Shown here in pieces: positions 55,450 to 64,000 of a stretch of 64,000 nt of DNA (the first letter of the stretch is position 1; the number at the start of each line of letters is the position of its first letter). The notes under the pieces were generated by a model. That model was not told where the DNA came from, ran no database searches, and worked only from the letters and a program-made list of their open reading frames with translations. This stretch comes from Corynebacterium hylobatis (GTDB lineage: Bacteria; Actinomycetota; Actinomycetes; Mycobacteriales; Mycobacteriaceae): the NCBI RefSeq assembly GCF_003955685.1, contig NZ_RXHJ01000013.1, forward strand, positions 1-64,000, written 5' to 3'. The position numbers and the translations under genes are program-made.

Positions 55450-57834
55450 ATGAGTGAGACCCTGCCCGCATTGAACACGACTGTCGCCGGCCACGTGCGC
55501 GCCGCCTCCGGTGCCACGCCGGAGAATGCCACCGACTACAAGTTCTGGTTCGGGCTCTCCCGCAGCGTCATGGAGCAGATCGCAGACAACTGGGAGGCCA
55601 CCACGGAGGCCTACGCGGGTGTGCGCCAGCAGCACTACTTCTCCGCCGAGTTCCTCATGGGCCGTGCGCTGCTGAACAACCTCACCAACCTCGGCATGGT
55701 CGAGGAAGCGGAGGAGGCTGTCCGTGAGCTCGGCCATGAGCTCAGCGACGTCCTCGACGCGGAGAGTGACGCCGCGCTGGGCAACGGTGGCCTGGGTCGC
55801 CTCGCCGCCTGCTTCCTGGATTCCTCCGCGACGCAGAACCTGCCGGTCACCGGCTACGGCATCCTCTACCGCTACGGCCTGTTCAAGCAGATCTTCGACC
55901 ACGGCTTCCAGACCGAGCAGCCGGACGCGTGGAAGGAGAACGGCTACCCCTTCTACATCCGCCGCGAGGAGCAGCCGCGTATCGTCCACTTCGAGGACAT
56001 GACCGTCCGCGCCGTGCCCTACGACATGCCGATCACCGGCTACGGCACCGACAACGTGGGCACCCTGCGTCTGTGGAAGGCCGAGCCGATGGAGGAGTTC
56101 GACTACGACGCCTTCAACTCGCAGCGTTTCACCGATGCGATCGTCGAACGCGAGCGCGTCATGGACCTGTGCCGCGTGCTCTACCCCAACGACACCACCT
56201 ACGCCGGCAAGGTGCTGCGCGTGCGCCAGCAGTACTTCTTCGTCTCCGCCTCCCTGCAGGCGATGATCGAGTCGCACATCGAGAACCACGGCGACCTGTC
56301 GACCTTCGCCGAGTACAACTGCATCCAGCTCAATGACACCCACCCGGTGCTGGCCATCCCCGAGCTCATGCGCCTGCTTCTCGACGAGCACGACATGGGC
56401 TGGGAGGAGGCCTGGGACATCGTCGCGGCGACCTTCGCCTACACCAACCACACCGTCCTCACCGAGGCCCTCGAGCAGTGGAACGTCACCATCTTCCAGC
56501 AGCTCTTCGGCCGTATCTGGGAGCTCGTCCTCGAGATCGACCGCCGGTTCCGCGATGAGCTGCGCGAGGAGGGCCTCGACGAGGGGCACATCCACCGCAT
56601 GTCCCCGGTCCAGGACGGCCATGTCCACATGGCGTGGATCGCCTGCTACGCGGCCTACTCCATCAACGGTGTCGCGGCGCTGCACACCGAGATCATCAAA
56701 CGCGACACCCTCGGTGACTGGCACGCCATCTGGCCGGAGAAGTTCAACAACAAGACCAACGGTGTCACCCCACGCCGCTGGCTGAAGATGTGCAACCCGC
56801 GCCTGTCCGACCTGCTCACCCGCCTCATCGGCTCGGACGCCTGGGTCACCGACATGGACCTGCTCAAGGACATCGCACACTACGCCGATGACGAGACCGT
56901 GATGCAGGAACTGCTCGACATCAAGGACGCCAACAAGGCCGACTTCGCCGAGTGGATCAGGGAGCGCCAGGACATCGAGATCGACCCGACCTCGATCTAC
57001 GACACCCAGATCAAGCGCCTCCACGAGTACAAGCGCCAGCTGCTCAACGCCCTGTACATCCTCGATCTCTACCTGCGCATCAAGGAGGACGGGCTCAAGG
57101 ACGTGCCGAAGCGCACCTTCATCTTCGGTGCGAAGGCCGCGCCGGGCTACCACCGTGCCAAGGCCATCATCAAGCTGATCAACGAGATCGCCCACGTGGT
57201 CAACAACGACCCGGAGGTCAACAAGGTCATCCGTGTCGTGTTCGTGGAGAACTACAACGTCTCCCCCGCCGAGCACATCATCCCGGCCACCGATGTCTCC
57301 GAGCAGATCTCCACCGCCGGCAAGGAGGCCTCCGGCACCGGCAACATGAAGTTCATGATGAACGGTGCGCTGACCCTGGGTACTCTGGACGGCGCGAACG
57401 TGGAGATCCACGAGGCTGTCGGCGATGACAACGCCTACATCTTCGGTGCCAAGGAGGAGGAACTGCCGGAGCTGCGCGCCAGCTACAACCCGCACCACGC
57501 CTACGAGACGATCCCGGGTCTCAAGCGCACCCTCGACGCGCTCATCGACGGCCGTCTCAACGACAGCGGCACCGGAATGTTCCACGACCTGCGTTCCTCG
57601 CTTCTCGACGGCGGCGGCTGGGAGACCCCGGACATCTACTACGTCCTGGGTGACTTCGCCGACTACCGCGAGACCCGCGATCGCATGGCCGAGGACTTCT
57701 ACGCCGACCGCCAGCACTGGGCACGCATGTGCTGGGAGAACATCTGCGCCTCGGGCCGATTCTCCTCCGACCGCACCATCAACGACTACGCCCGTGAGGT
57801 GTGGAAGCTGGAACCCACCCCGGTGACCCGCTAG
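55450..57834 (+). CDS. glgP: Glycogen/maltodextrin phosphorylase
   Basis: 794-aa GlgP-type phosphorylase, which releases glucose 1-phosphate from glycogen or maltodextrin using PLP. Motifs: AEFLMGRALLNNL, NGGLGRLAACFLDS, TNHTVLTEALEQWNV, FNNKTNGVTPRRWL and the PLP-Lys segment EASGTGNMKFMMNGALTLGTLDGANVEI. ATG 55450 gives the family N-terminus MSETLPALNTT. An open frame back to 55195 overlaps the M20 gene and is not used. Confidence 0.94.
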   Translation: MSETLPALNTTVAGHVRAASGATPENATDYKFWFGLSRSVMEQIADNWEATTEAYAGVRQQHYFSAEFLMGRALLNNLTNLGMVEEAEEAVRELGHELSDVLDAESDAALGNGGLGRLAACFLDSSATQNLPVTGYGILYRYGLFKQIFDHGFQTEQPDAWKENGYPFYIRREEQPRIVHFEDMTVRAVPYDMPITGYGTDNVGTLRLWKAEPMEEFDYDAFNSQRFTDAIVERERVMDLCRVLYPNDTTYAGKVLRVRQQYFFVSASLQAMIESHIENHGDLSTFAEYNCIQLNDTHPVLAIPELMRLLLDEHDMGWEEAWDIVAATFAYTNHTVLTEALEQWNVTIFQQLFGRIWELVLEIDRRFRDELREEGLDEGHIHRMSPVQDGHVHMAWIACYAAYSINGVAALHTEIIKRDTLGDWHAIWPEKFNNKTNGVTPRRWLKMCNPRLSDLLTRLIGSDAWVTDMDLLKDIAHYADDETVMQELLDIKDANKADFAEWIRERQDIEIDPTSIYDTQIKRLHEYKRQLLNALYILDLYLRIKEDGLKDVPKRTFIFGAKAAPGYHRAKAIIKLINEIAHVVNNDPEVNKVIRVVFVENYNVSPAEHIIPATDVSEQISTAGKEASGTGNMKFMMNGALTLGTLDGANVEIHEAVGDDNAYIFGAKEEELPELRASYNPHHAYETIPGLKRTLDALIDGRLNDSGTGMFHDLRSSLLDGGGWETPDIYYVLGDFADYRETRDRMAEDFYADRQHWARMCWENICASGRFSSDRTINDYAREVWKLEPTPVTR

Positions 57835-57915
57835 CCCCGGGCAGGGGCACCGGCTGGTTCCCAGGGAAAGGAGTTTGGCATACTCCCCCGGGTACCTTCT
57901 GATAATGGAGCCCCC

Positions 57916-58317
57916 ATGCGCACACGCCTGTCCCTGCTTCTCCTGCTCAGCCCGCTGGTGCTCGCCGCCTGCGGCACCAGTGCCGCCGAGACCGCCCCGG
58001 TGACGGTCACCCGGACCACCACCGCGACGACTACCGCCACCGCGACAGTCACCGCCACCCCGGAGGTGACGACAGTCACCGAGACCGTGACAGACACGGC
58101 CACCATCACCGCCCAGGCGGCGGCCCCGTCCCCGGAGCAGGCGAACACCGCCCCCATGGGCTTCGTCGCCGCACCCGAGCCTGCCCCGGCCCCGGCATCG
58201 ACCTACTACAAGAACTGTGCCGCGGCCAGGGCCGCCGGCGCGGCCCCGGTCTACCGCGGCTCACCCGGTTACGGCACGCACCTGGACCGCGACGGCGACG
58301 GCATCGGCTGCGAATAA
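57916..58317 (+). CDS. Excalibur-domain lipoprotein
   Basis: 133-aa exported lipoprotein. Signal peptide MRTRLSLLLLLSPLVLAACG with lipobox Cys 19. A Thr/Val-rich linker (VTVTRTTTATTTATATVTATPEV, about 28-60) may be O-glycosylated. The C-terminal Excalibur calcium-binding domain is YYKNCAAARAAGAAPVYRGSPGYGTHLDRDGDGIGCE with DRDGDG (the calcium loop). GATAAT lies just upstream of the start. Function unknown; surface calcium-binding is inferred. Confidence 0.85.
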   Translation: MRTRLSLLLLLSPLVLAACGTSAAETAPVTVTRTTTATTTATATVTATPEVTTVTETVTDTATITAQAAAPSPEQANTAPMGFVAAPEPAPAPASTYYKNCAAARAAGAAPVYRGSPGYGTHLDRDGDGIGCE

Positions 58318-58326
58318 GGCCCGGTG

Positions 58327-58376
58327 AAAGCCGGAGGCGGCGGAGAGGAACTGTCCTCTCCGCCGCCTCCGGCTTT
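58327..58376. terminator. Bidirectional terminator with 23-bp perfect stem
   Basis: Arms 58327-58349 and 58354-58376 are perfectly complementary around a 4-nt loop (ACTG). The left arm begins AAAGCCGGAGG and the right ends CCTCCGGCTTT, so each strand ends in T. It separates the convergent lipoprotein and pyk genes. Confidence 0.85.
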
Positions 58377-58388
58377 CGGCGGGTCAGG

Positions 58389-59813
58389 CTACTTGGCCAC
58401 CCGGGTGTCCTCGCCCAGCAGGTGGACGTGGATCATGTTGGTGTTGCCGGAGACTCCGGGCGGGGAACCGGCGACGACGACCATCATGTCGTCGCGGTGG
58501 TACTCGTCCATGGCCAGCAGCGCCTTGTCCAGCACCATGAGCATCTCATCGGTGGAGGTGACGGGCGGGCTGAGGAAGGTCTCTGTCCCCCAGGTCAGCG
58601 CCAGCTGGGAACGCACCGCCGCATCCGGGGTGAACACGAGCAGCGGCAGGTGCGAGTGCAGACGGGCCACGCGGCGGGCGGTGTCACCGGAGGTGGTGAA
58701 ACAGACCAGGGCGCGGGCGTTGAGGCGCTCGGCGATATCGCGGGCGGAGTAGGAGATCACGCCACGCTTGGTGCGCGGGACGTGGCTGAGCGGCGGCACG
58801 TGGCCGTCGGTCTCCGCCTGGGTGACGATACGCGACATGGTGCGCACGACATTGTGCGGATCCACGCCGATGGAGGTCTCACCGGAGAGCATGACCGCAT
58901 CCGCGCCGTCGAGAACGGCGTTGGCCACGTCGGAGGCCTCCGCGCGGGTGGGCCGCGAGTTCTCGATCATGGAGTCGAGCATCTGGGTGGCCACGATCAC
59001 CGGCTTGGCGTTCTCGCGGGCGATCTGAATGGCCCGCTTCTGCACCAGCGGGACCTGCTCGAGCGGAACCTCGACGCCGAGGTCACCGCGGGCGACCATG
59101 ATGGCGTCGAAGGCGAGGACGATCGGCTCGAGGGCGTCGACGGCCTCGGGCTTCTCCAGCTTGGCGATCACCGGTACGCGGCGACCGACGCGGTCCATGA
59201 CCTCGTGGACGAGGTCGATGTCGGCGGGGGAACGGACAAACGACAGGGCGATGAGATCGACGCCGAGCTGGAGGGCGAACTCGAGGTCGGAGATGTCCTT
59301 CTCGGACAGTGCCGGCACGGAGATGTCCATGCCGGGCAGGGAGACGCCCTTGTTGTTGGAGACGGGGCCACCCTCGGTGACCTCGCAGACCACGTCGCTG
59401 CCCTCGACACGGAGGACGACGAGGCCGACCTTGCCGTCATCGACGAGGAGACGGTCGCCCGGCTCGGCGTCCTGGGCCAGGTTCTTGTAGGTGGTGGAGA
59501 CCCGGTCGTGGGTTCCCTCGACGTCGTCGACGGTGATCCGCACGACTTCGCCGTTCTCCCAGACGGTGGCACCGTCAATGAAGCGGCCCAGGCGGATCTT
59601 CGGGCCCTGGAGGTCGGCGAGGATACCCACCGCGCGACCGGTTTCATCGGTGGCCTCCCGTACCCACCGGTAATTCTGCTCGTGGTCGGCGTGATCGCCG
59701 TGGGAGAAGTTCAGGCGGGCGACATCCATACCGTCCTCCACCAGACGCAGGATGGCGTCCTTGCTGGCGACGGCTGGGCCGAGGGTGCACACAATCTTGG
59801 TTCGTCTAGACAC
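58389..59813 (-). CDS. pyk: Pyruvate kinase
   Basis: 474-aa pyruvate kinase (PEP + ADP to pyruvate + ATP). N-terminus SRRTKIVCTLGPAVASKDAI, then ARLNFSHGDHADHE, ADLQGPKIRLGRF, the PK signature VIAKLEKPEAVDAL with the active-site Lys, ARGDLGVEVPLEQVP, and ATQMLDSMIENSRPTRAEASDVANAVLDGADAVMLSGETS. GTG 59813 lies 7 nt past TAGGTT (59826-59821), so leaderless; an in-frame start at 59822 would add MEA. Confidence 0.96.
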   Translation of the reverse strand: MSRRTKIVCTLGPAVASKDAILRLVEDGMDVARLNFSHGDHADHEQNYRWVREATDETGRAVGILADLQGPKIRLGRFIDGATVWENGEVVRITVDDVEGTHDRVSTTYKNLAQDAEPGDRLLVDDGKVGLVVLRVEGSDVVCEVTEGGPVSNNKGVSLPGMDISVPALSEKDISDLEFALQLGVDLIALSFVRSPADIDLVHEVMDRVGRRVPVIAKLEKPEAVDALEPIVLAFDAIMVARGDLGVEVPLEQVPLVQKRAIQIARENAKPVIVATQMLDSMIENSRPTRAEASDVANAVLDGADAVMLSGETSIGVDPHNVVRTMSRIVTQAETDGHVPPLSHVPRTKRGVISYSARDIAERLNARALVCFTTSGDTARRVARLHSHLPLLVFTPDAAVRSQLALTWGTETFLSPPVTSTDEMLMVLDKALLAMDEYHRDDMMVVVAGSPPGVSGNTNMIHVHLLGEDTRVAK

Positions 59814-59823
59814 GGCTTCCAAC

Positions 59824-60681
59824 CTACTCGCTTTCCTGTGAAACAGCCCGTCGGCGGCGCTGGAGCCAGACGAACACGGCCACGGCGATGAGGAAGACCA
59901 CCGCCGAGACCCAGGTGTTGACGCGCTGGCCGAGGATCATGGTGGCGGAATCGTCGCGCATGAGCTCGATCCAGAATCGGCCGAGGGTATAGCCGGCGAC
60001 ATAGAGGGCGAAGATGGAGCCCTGCGCCAGCTGGAAACGACGGTCGATGAGCAGCAGCAGGGCGAGGATCGCCAGGTTCCACAGCAGCTCGTAGAGGAAC
60101 GTCGGGTGCACGGAGGCGATCACATCCCCCGTGGAGCGGCCGGTCAACGGAGCGAATTCACCGTTGTCGTCGATGCGGTAGAAAATGTCCAGGGCCCACG
60201 GCAGGTCGGTGGGACGGCCGTAGATCTCCTGGTTGAACCAGTTGCCCAGCCGGCCGATGGCCTGACCGAGGATGATGCCGGGGGCTACGGCATCGGCGAA
60301 GGGCGCCAGGGGGACCTTCCGGTAGCGGAACAGGGCCCACACCGCGAGGGTGCCCAGGGCCACGGCACCCCAGATGCCCAGGCCGCCGTTGGTGATCTTC
60401 AGTGCGTCGACCGGGTCGCAGGCCTCGCAGAAGTACTTGTCGGCGTCGGTGATGACGTGGTAGATCCGGCCGCCGATGATGCCGGCGGGGATGGCCACGA
60501 TCGCGGCGTCCCACACCATGTCCGCGTTCCCGCCACGCGCGAGGTAGCGCCGGTGGGTGAGCCACAGCGCCAGGATGATGCCCACCATGATGGACACGGC
60601 GTACGCGCGGATGGGCAGGGGGCCGAGGTACCAGACGCCCTGCGGCGGGGACGGGATGTTCGCGAGAATCGTGGTCTGCAC
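59824..60681 (-). CDS. lgt: Prolipoprotein diacylglyceryl transferase
   Basis: 285-aa Lgt, an integral membrane enzyme that adds diacylglycerol to lipobox Cys, required for the lipoproteins encoded in this window. Signature [15 protein letters not shown] (about 140-154), [12 protein letters not shown] and seven or so helices. GTG 60681. It lies 10 bp before the pyk start and shares its orientation. Confidence 0.95.
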   Translation of the reverse strand: MQTTILANIPSPPQGVWYLGPLPIRAYAVSIMVGIILALWLTHRRYLARGGNADMVWDAAIVAIPAGIIGGRIYHVITDADKYFCEACDPVDALKITNGGLGIWGAVALGTLAVWALFRYRKVPLAPFADAVAPGIILGQAIGRLGNWFNQEIYGRPTDLPWALDIFYRIDDNGEFAPLTGRSTGDVIASVHPTFLYELLWNLAILALLLLIDRRFQLAQGSIFALYVAGYTLGRFWIELMRDDSATMILGQRVNTWVSAVVFLIAVAVFVWLQRRRRAVSQESE

Positions 60682-60703
60682 GCTAGACAGTGTGCCAGAC
60701 CCC

Positions 60704-61513
60704 TCAGCGGGAGGGGCAGGACGGGTGCTGGCCGGTGGCCACGAGAATGCGGGTGAGGCGGGCGGGGTCCTCGGCGCTCATGAGCTCCTCGCCGACGACG
60801 ACGGCGTCGGCGCCCGCGGCGGCGTAGTTGAGCAGGTCACGGGAGGTGTGGACACCCGACATCGCGATGCGCACCGTGGATTCGGGCAGTCCGGGGGCGA
60901 TCTCCGCGAAACGGGACTTGTCCACTCCCCCACCCACCATGGGTCGGGCGTTGACGGCCACGACCCGGGCACCGGCCTCCATGGCGCGGTCCGCCTCGGC
61001 GGGGGTGCGCACCTCGAGCACGGCGGTCATGTTGAGGGACTCGATGCGGTCGAGAAGGGAGACCAGCCGGTTCTGGTCGAGCAACTCCACCTGCAGGGGG
61101 ACCAGGTCAGCGCCGTAACAGCGGGCCTCGTGGATCTGGTACGGGTCGATGATGATGTCCCGGCAGAACACCGGCAGTTCGACGGCGTCACGGGCGGTCT
61201 TCATGTCCAGCAGGGAGCCGTGGTAACGCAGCTGTTCTGTCTGGCAGGCGATGAGGTGGGCCCCGCCCTGCTCGAATTCCCGGGCCAGGTTGGCGATGGG
61301 CGCCAGATCGGTGTCGTTGAGGAAGATCTTCCCCGGCATGGCGCGTTTGATCTCGGCGATGACACTGCAACCGCTGCGCAACAGGGCGGCGACCCCGTCG
61401 CGGGGCGGGGCGACGTCCCGGGAGCGGGCCTTGATCTCCTGGAAGGGAACCACTGCCTCACGTGCGGCGACCCCGGCCAGGACCTCGGCGACAAGCCGGT
61501 CCGGGTCGTTCAT
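60704..61513 (-). CDS. TrpC paralog (IGPS-like) with substituted catalytic residues
   Basis: 269-aa indole-3-glycerol phosphate synthase-like TIM barrel, clearly aligned with Mycobacterium TrpC ([60 protein letters not shown]). The expected catalytic residues are Glu 54, Lys 56, Glu 167 and Asn 188 (present), but the catalytic Lys normally in RKDF is Arg 118 (CRDI), the Glu before Ser-Gly is Met 218 (AMSG), and SPS after KRA is MPG. IGPS activity is therefore doubtful. ATG 61513 is 5 nt past GGGAGG. It sits where actinobacteria keep trpC, between the TIGR02234-like gene and lgt. Confidence 0.8.
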   Translation of the reverse strand: MNDPDRLVAEVLAGVAAREAVVPFQEIKARSRDVAPPRDGVAALLRSGCSVIAEIKRAMPGKIFLNDTDLAPIANLAREFEQGGAHLIACQTEQLRYHGSLLDMKTARDAVELPVFCRDIIIDPYQIHEARCYGADLVPLQVELLDQNRLVSLLDRIESLNMTAVLEVRTPAEADRAMEAGARVVAVNARPMVGGGVDKSRFAEIAPGLPESTVRIAMSGVHTSRDLLNYAAAGADAVVVGEELMSAEDPARLTRILVATGQHPSCPSR

Positions 61514-61532
61514 CGGCACCTCCCATCGGGAC

Positions 61533-61558
61533 CTGTTCTCGAACAGACAATATTTGTC
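61533..61558 (-). promoter_or_regulatory. Two adjoining palindromes before the trpC-like gene
   Basis: CTGTTC-TC-GAACAG (61533-61546) and GACAA-TAT-TTGTC (61546-61558) lie 20-45 nt upstream of the start. TTGACA reads on the minus strand at 61560-61555. They look like repressor sites over a promoter; no clear -10 was found. Confidence 0.55.
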
Positions 61559-61592
61559 AACAGGCTATCCCGTGAGACTGCTCACGACGAAA

Positions 61593-62210
61593 TCAGGGGT
61601 GTGACGTGTCCGTCGGGTCGATGTCGGCGTCGAGGGCGTCCCACATGACGCGGCCTGAATCCGGTTCGCTCGCCAGGTCACGGGAGAGCTTCGCCTGGCG
61701 GTCCTGTTTCCGTTCGTAGCGGTTGCGTTTCGCGGAGTCGGTGCCCGGGCGCACGGCCAGCAGGACACCGCCGAACAGGGAGATGGCGGCCCCCACCATG
61801 GCCAGGGCGGGACCGGCGGTGTTGACGCTGATCCCGGCGAGTTCCGCCCAGGCCGCGATCTTCGCCTCCTCACCGGTGGACAGCAGCTGGTGGGCGCGCT
61901 GCGGGTCCGGTTCCCCGGCGAGCAGGCCCAACGGGGCCCAGCTCGCACCGATGGCGGCCAGCGCAGAGATGATCCCCACAACGCGGCGGCCGAGGCGGCG
62001 CAGGGCAAAACCGGCAATGGCGCCGGCGAGCAGCAGCAGGGCCACGGCGGTCTGCTCAGTGGACCACAGGCCACCGATGATCGCGTTGGTGGCGTCACCG
62101 GACTTGTCGTCGAAGGTCGCCACCGTCAGCCACGCCATGCGGGAGGCCGCCCACAGCACCAGCGCCCCGACGGCGAGGAGGAGGGCGGCGATCCGGGAGG
62201 GGTTACTCAC
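61593..62210 (-). CDS. TIGR02234-like Trp biosynthesis-associated membrane protein
   Basis: 205-aa membrane protein of the type often found next to trpC in actinobacteria. Helices at about 5-27, 53-70, 80-100 and 132-153; MAWLTV and [21 protein letters not shown] are typical. The C-terminal tail is highly charged ([19 protein letters not shown]). GTG 62210 overlaps the hisI stop (GTGA). Function unknown. Confidence 0.82.
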   Translation of the reverse strand: MSNPSRIAALLLAVGALVLWAASRMAWLTVATFDDKSGDATNAIIGGLWSTEQTAVALLLLAGAIAGFALRRLGRRVVGIISALAAIGASWAPLGLLAGEPDPQRAHQLLSTGEEAKIAAWAELAGISVNTAGPALAMVGAAISLFGGVLLAVRPGTDSAKRNRYERKQDRQAKLSRDLASEPDSGRVMWDALDADIDPTDTSHP

Positions 62211-62563
62211 AGCAGCCCGTCCGCGTCGAAGCAGGTGCGGGCGCCGGTGTGGCAGGCCGCGCCGACCTGTTTCACGGTGACCAGGAGGGTGTCGCCGTCA
62301 CAGTCGAGGCGCACACCGGTGACCTCCTGGGTGTGGCCCGAGGTCAGACCCTTGATCCAGTACTCGTCGCGGGAACGCGAGTAATAGGTCCCGCGGCGGG
62401 TGGCCAGGGTGTAGGCCAGCGCGTGGGTGTCCATCCACGCCATCATGAGGACCTCACCGGTGCCGTCGGCCTGCACGATGGCGGGCACCAGGCCCTGGTC
62501 ATTGAGCTTCAGGCGGGCGGCGATGTCCTCGTCGAGTTCGTGGTCGGCGGGGTTGTCGCTCAT
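62207..62563 (-). CDS. hisI: Phosphoribosyl-AMP cyclohydrolase
   Basis: 118-aa HisI, third step of histidine synthesis. [42 protein letters not shown] and the zinc motif [26 protein letters not shown] are complete. No fused HisE is present. ATG 62563 overlaps the hisF stop (ATGA). Confidence 0.96.
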   Translation of the reverse strand: MSDNPADHELDEDIAARLKLNDQGLVPAIVQADGTGEVLMMAWMDTHALAYTLATRRGTYYSRSRDEYWIKGLTSGHTQEVTGVRLDCDGDTLLVTVKQVGAACHTGARTCFDADGLL

Positions 62564-63336
62564 CGGCGGACCTCGTGGCCGGCGGCCGCGATCGCATCCT
62601 TGACCTCGGCGATCGTGACCTCCCGGAAGTGGAAGATGGTGGCGGCGAGCACCGCGTCTGCACCGGCGTCGACGGCGGGCGGGAAGTGCTCGGCTTTGCC
62701 GGCACCGCCGGAGGCGATGATCGGCACGTTGACGGCCGCGCGGACCAGGCGCAGCAGTTCGAGGTCGAAGCCGTCGCGGGTGCCGTCGCCGTCCATGGAG
62801 TTGAGCAGGATCTCGCCCACGCCCAGCTCCTCGCCGCGTCGTGCCCACTCGACGGCGTCGAGGCCGGCGGAGCGGGTACCGCCGTGGGTGGTCACCTCGA
62901 AGCCGGAGGGCTGGGGTTCACCACCCTCGGGGACGCGGCGGGCGTCAACGGACAGGACGATGCACTGGGAACCGAATTTATCGGCCAGTTCGCGCAGCAG
63001 CTCAGGGCGGGCGATGGCGGAGGTGTTGACGGAGACCTTGTCGGCTCCGGCGCGCAGCAGCTGGTCGACGTCCTCGACGCTGCGGACACCGCCACCGACT
63101 GTCAGCGGGATGAAGATCTGTTCGGCGGTACGGCGGACCACCTCGAGCATCGTGCCACGTCCGTCCTTCGAGGCGGAGACGTCGAGGAAGGTCAGCTCGT
63201 CGGCGCCCTCCTCGTTGTAGCGTGCCGCCAGCTCCACCGGGTCACCGGCGTCGCGGAGGTTCTCGAAGTTGACGCCCTTGACCACTCGACCGTTGTCGAC
63301 GTCGAGGCAGGGGATGACGCGGATGGCGACGGCCAT
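62560..63336 (-). CDS. hisF: Imidazole glycerol phosphate synthase subunit HisF
   Basis: 258-aa cyclase subunit of IGP synthase. Catalytic Asp in [28 protein letters not shown]; phosphate loop [12 protein letters not shown] and [16 protein letters not shown] and LSVD segments complete the barrel. It works with HisH, encoded elsewhere. ATG 63336 is 16 bp past the impA stop. Confidence 0.97.
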   Translation of the reverse strand: MAVAIRVIPCLDVDNGRVVKGVNFENLRDAGDPVELAARYNEEGADELTFLDVSASKDGRGTMLEVVRRTAEQIFIPLTVGGGVRSVEDVDQLLRAGADKVSVNTSAIARPELLRELADKFGSQCIVLSVDARRVPEGGEPQPSGFEVTTHGGTRSAGLDAVEWARRGEELGVGEILLNSMDGDGTRDGFDLELLRLVRAAVNVPIIASGGAGKAEHFPPAVDAGADAVLAATIFHFREVTIAEVKDAIAAAGHEVRR

Positions 63337-63352
63337 TATCCGCCCCTTTCCA

Positions 63353-64000
63353 TTAGTCGGAATTCAGAATGTTGTCCATCGTACTCATGATGGCCTCATG
63401 GGCCCGCGCTGTCCCCGCCACCACACCGACGGAGTCGGGGGTCCAGTCGTTGCCCTCGATGTCGGTGACCACTCCGCCGGCCGCGCGCACGAGCATGACG
63501 CCCGCGGCGTTGTCCCACACGTGCGGGGAGAAGCTGACCGCACCGCCGAAGATGCCCTGGGCGGTGAAAGCCAGGTCCACGCCGACGGAGCCGGTGATCC
63601 GGGGGCGCAGGTAGGTCTCTGCGAGTTCCGAGAGCAGCCCCTGGCGCAGCAGCGAGGGGAAGCGGGAACGCACCTGGGAGGCCACGGAGGAGAAGCCGAC
63701 CTGGGCGACGAGGGTGTCCGCCTCGCTCAGCGGGGTGACGGGCCGGCCGTTGACCATGACGGGTGAGCCCTCGAAGGCGGTGAGCCGGCGGTGGAGCATG
63801 GGCATGCTGGTGATCGCCGCGACGGGCCGGTCCTCAACGAGCAGACTGATGAGGATGGCGCACATGGGGTTGCCCGCGGCGTAGTTGGCGGTGCCGTCGA
63901 TGGGGTCGACGACCCAGACGGCGTCATGGTTGTACACGCCGCCGGACTCCTCCCCCAGCACCGGGATCCCGGTGAACTGGATGAGCATCCGCCGCAGGTG
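63353..64000 (-). CDS. impA: Inositol monophosphatase family protein (ImpA-like), 5' end outside window
   Basis: At least 216 residues of an IMPase-family phosphatase; the frame continues past the right edge (HLRRM at 64000-63986). Metal motifs: GEESGGVYN with the Glu, [17 protein letters not shown] (DPIDGT), and [24 protein letters not shown] (WD box). In Corynebacterium glutamicum an impA gene lies between hisA and hisF, matching this place; histidinol-phosphatase activity is another possibility. Confidence 0.85.
   Translation of the reverse strand, partial: HLRRMLIQFTGIPVLGEESGGVYNHDAVWVVDPIDGTANYAAGNPMCAILISLLVEDRPVAAITSMPMLHRRLTAFEGSPVMVNGRPVTPLSEADTLVAQVGFSSVASQVRSRFPSLLRQGLLSELAETYLRPRITGSVGVDLAFTAQGIFGGAVSFSPHVWDNAAGVMLVRAAGGVVTDIEGNDWTPDSVGVVAGTARAHEAIMSTMDNILNSD

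Noticed and set aside
55435..57717. 760-codon open frame on the minus strand
   Set aside because: Mirror of glgP; no recognisable motif and no promoter.
57943..58130. Thr/Val repeat in the Excalibur lipoprotein as a DNA repeat element
   Set aside because: Codons vary; it is a low-complexity linker typical of exported proteins.

Overview
The window comes from the chromosome of a very GC-rich Corynebacterium. The evidence is gene content and order: xerC-dprA-comM-yraN-DUF2469-rnhB-lepB-rplS, trmD-rimM, rpsP-ffh, glnD-glnK-amtB-ftsY-[large orphan]-smc-acyP-mutM-rnc-yceD, a SepIVA-like gene, gdhA, then lgt-trpC-like-hisI-hisF-impA. Many promoters have the corynebacterial TAnnnT -10 box placed 6-8 nt before an ATG or GTG, which means leaderless mRNAs. 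No tRNA, rRNA, CRISPR array, insertion sequence or prophage was seen.

Layout. 1-5.6 kb (minus strand): recombination, competence and RNase H genes ending in signal peptidase lepB, with a terminator hairpin built from two perfect inverted DnaA boxes at 3.88 kb. 5.6-7.9 kb: a divergent ABC exporter and rplS. 8.0-14.1 kb (plus strand): a TPP riboswitch followed by thiE-thiO-thiS-thiG-thiF, then two tandem paralogous ATPases and a metal-dependent hydrolase. 14.1-19.7 kb (minus strand): a five-gene surface-polysaccharide operon (small membrane protein, GT2 synthase, LamG/GH16-like lipoprotein, DUF2334 deacetylase-like protein, UDP-GlcNAc 2-epimerase) behind an AT-richer upstream region with a 15-bp palindrome. 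20.2-30.2 kb: tex, a GntR/DUF1648 pair, membrane and hypothetical genes, trmD-rimM, a cupin, and nucleoside salvage (deoD, deoC, cdd, phosphohexomutase). 30.3-39.5 kb: rpsP, a radical-SAM-like protein that has lost its cluster motif, ffh, the ammonium operon amtB-glnK-glnD behind AmtR-like boxes, and ftsY. 39.6-49.7 kb: a 1137-residue protein of unknown function, smc, acyP, mutM, rnc, yceD and a DivIVA-like gene. 49.8-58.3 kb: gdhA, glycerate kinase, a GalT-like DUF4921 protein, an M20 amidohydrolase, glycogen phosphorylase and an Excalibur lipoprotein. 58.4-64 kb (minus strand): pyk, lgt, a trpC paralog with altered catalytic residues, a TIGR02234-type membrane protein, hisI, hisF and impA (partial).

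The genes most worth following up are the polysaccharide operon, the degenerate TIGR04053-type radical SAM protein, the TrpC-like protein with two substituted catalytic residues, the orphan between smc and ftsY, and the compact divergent promoters in which two leaderless genes share an intergenic gap of about 30 bp.
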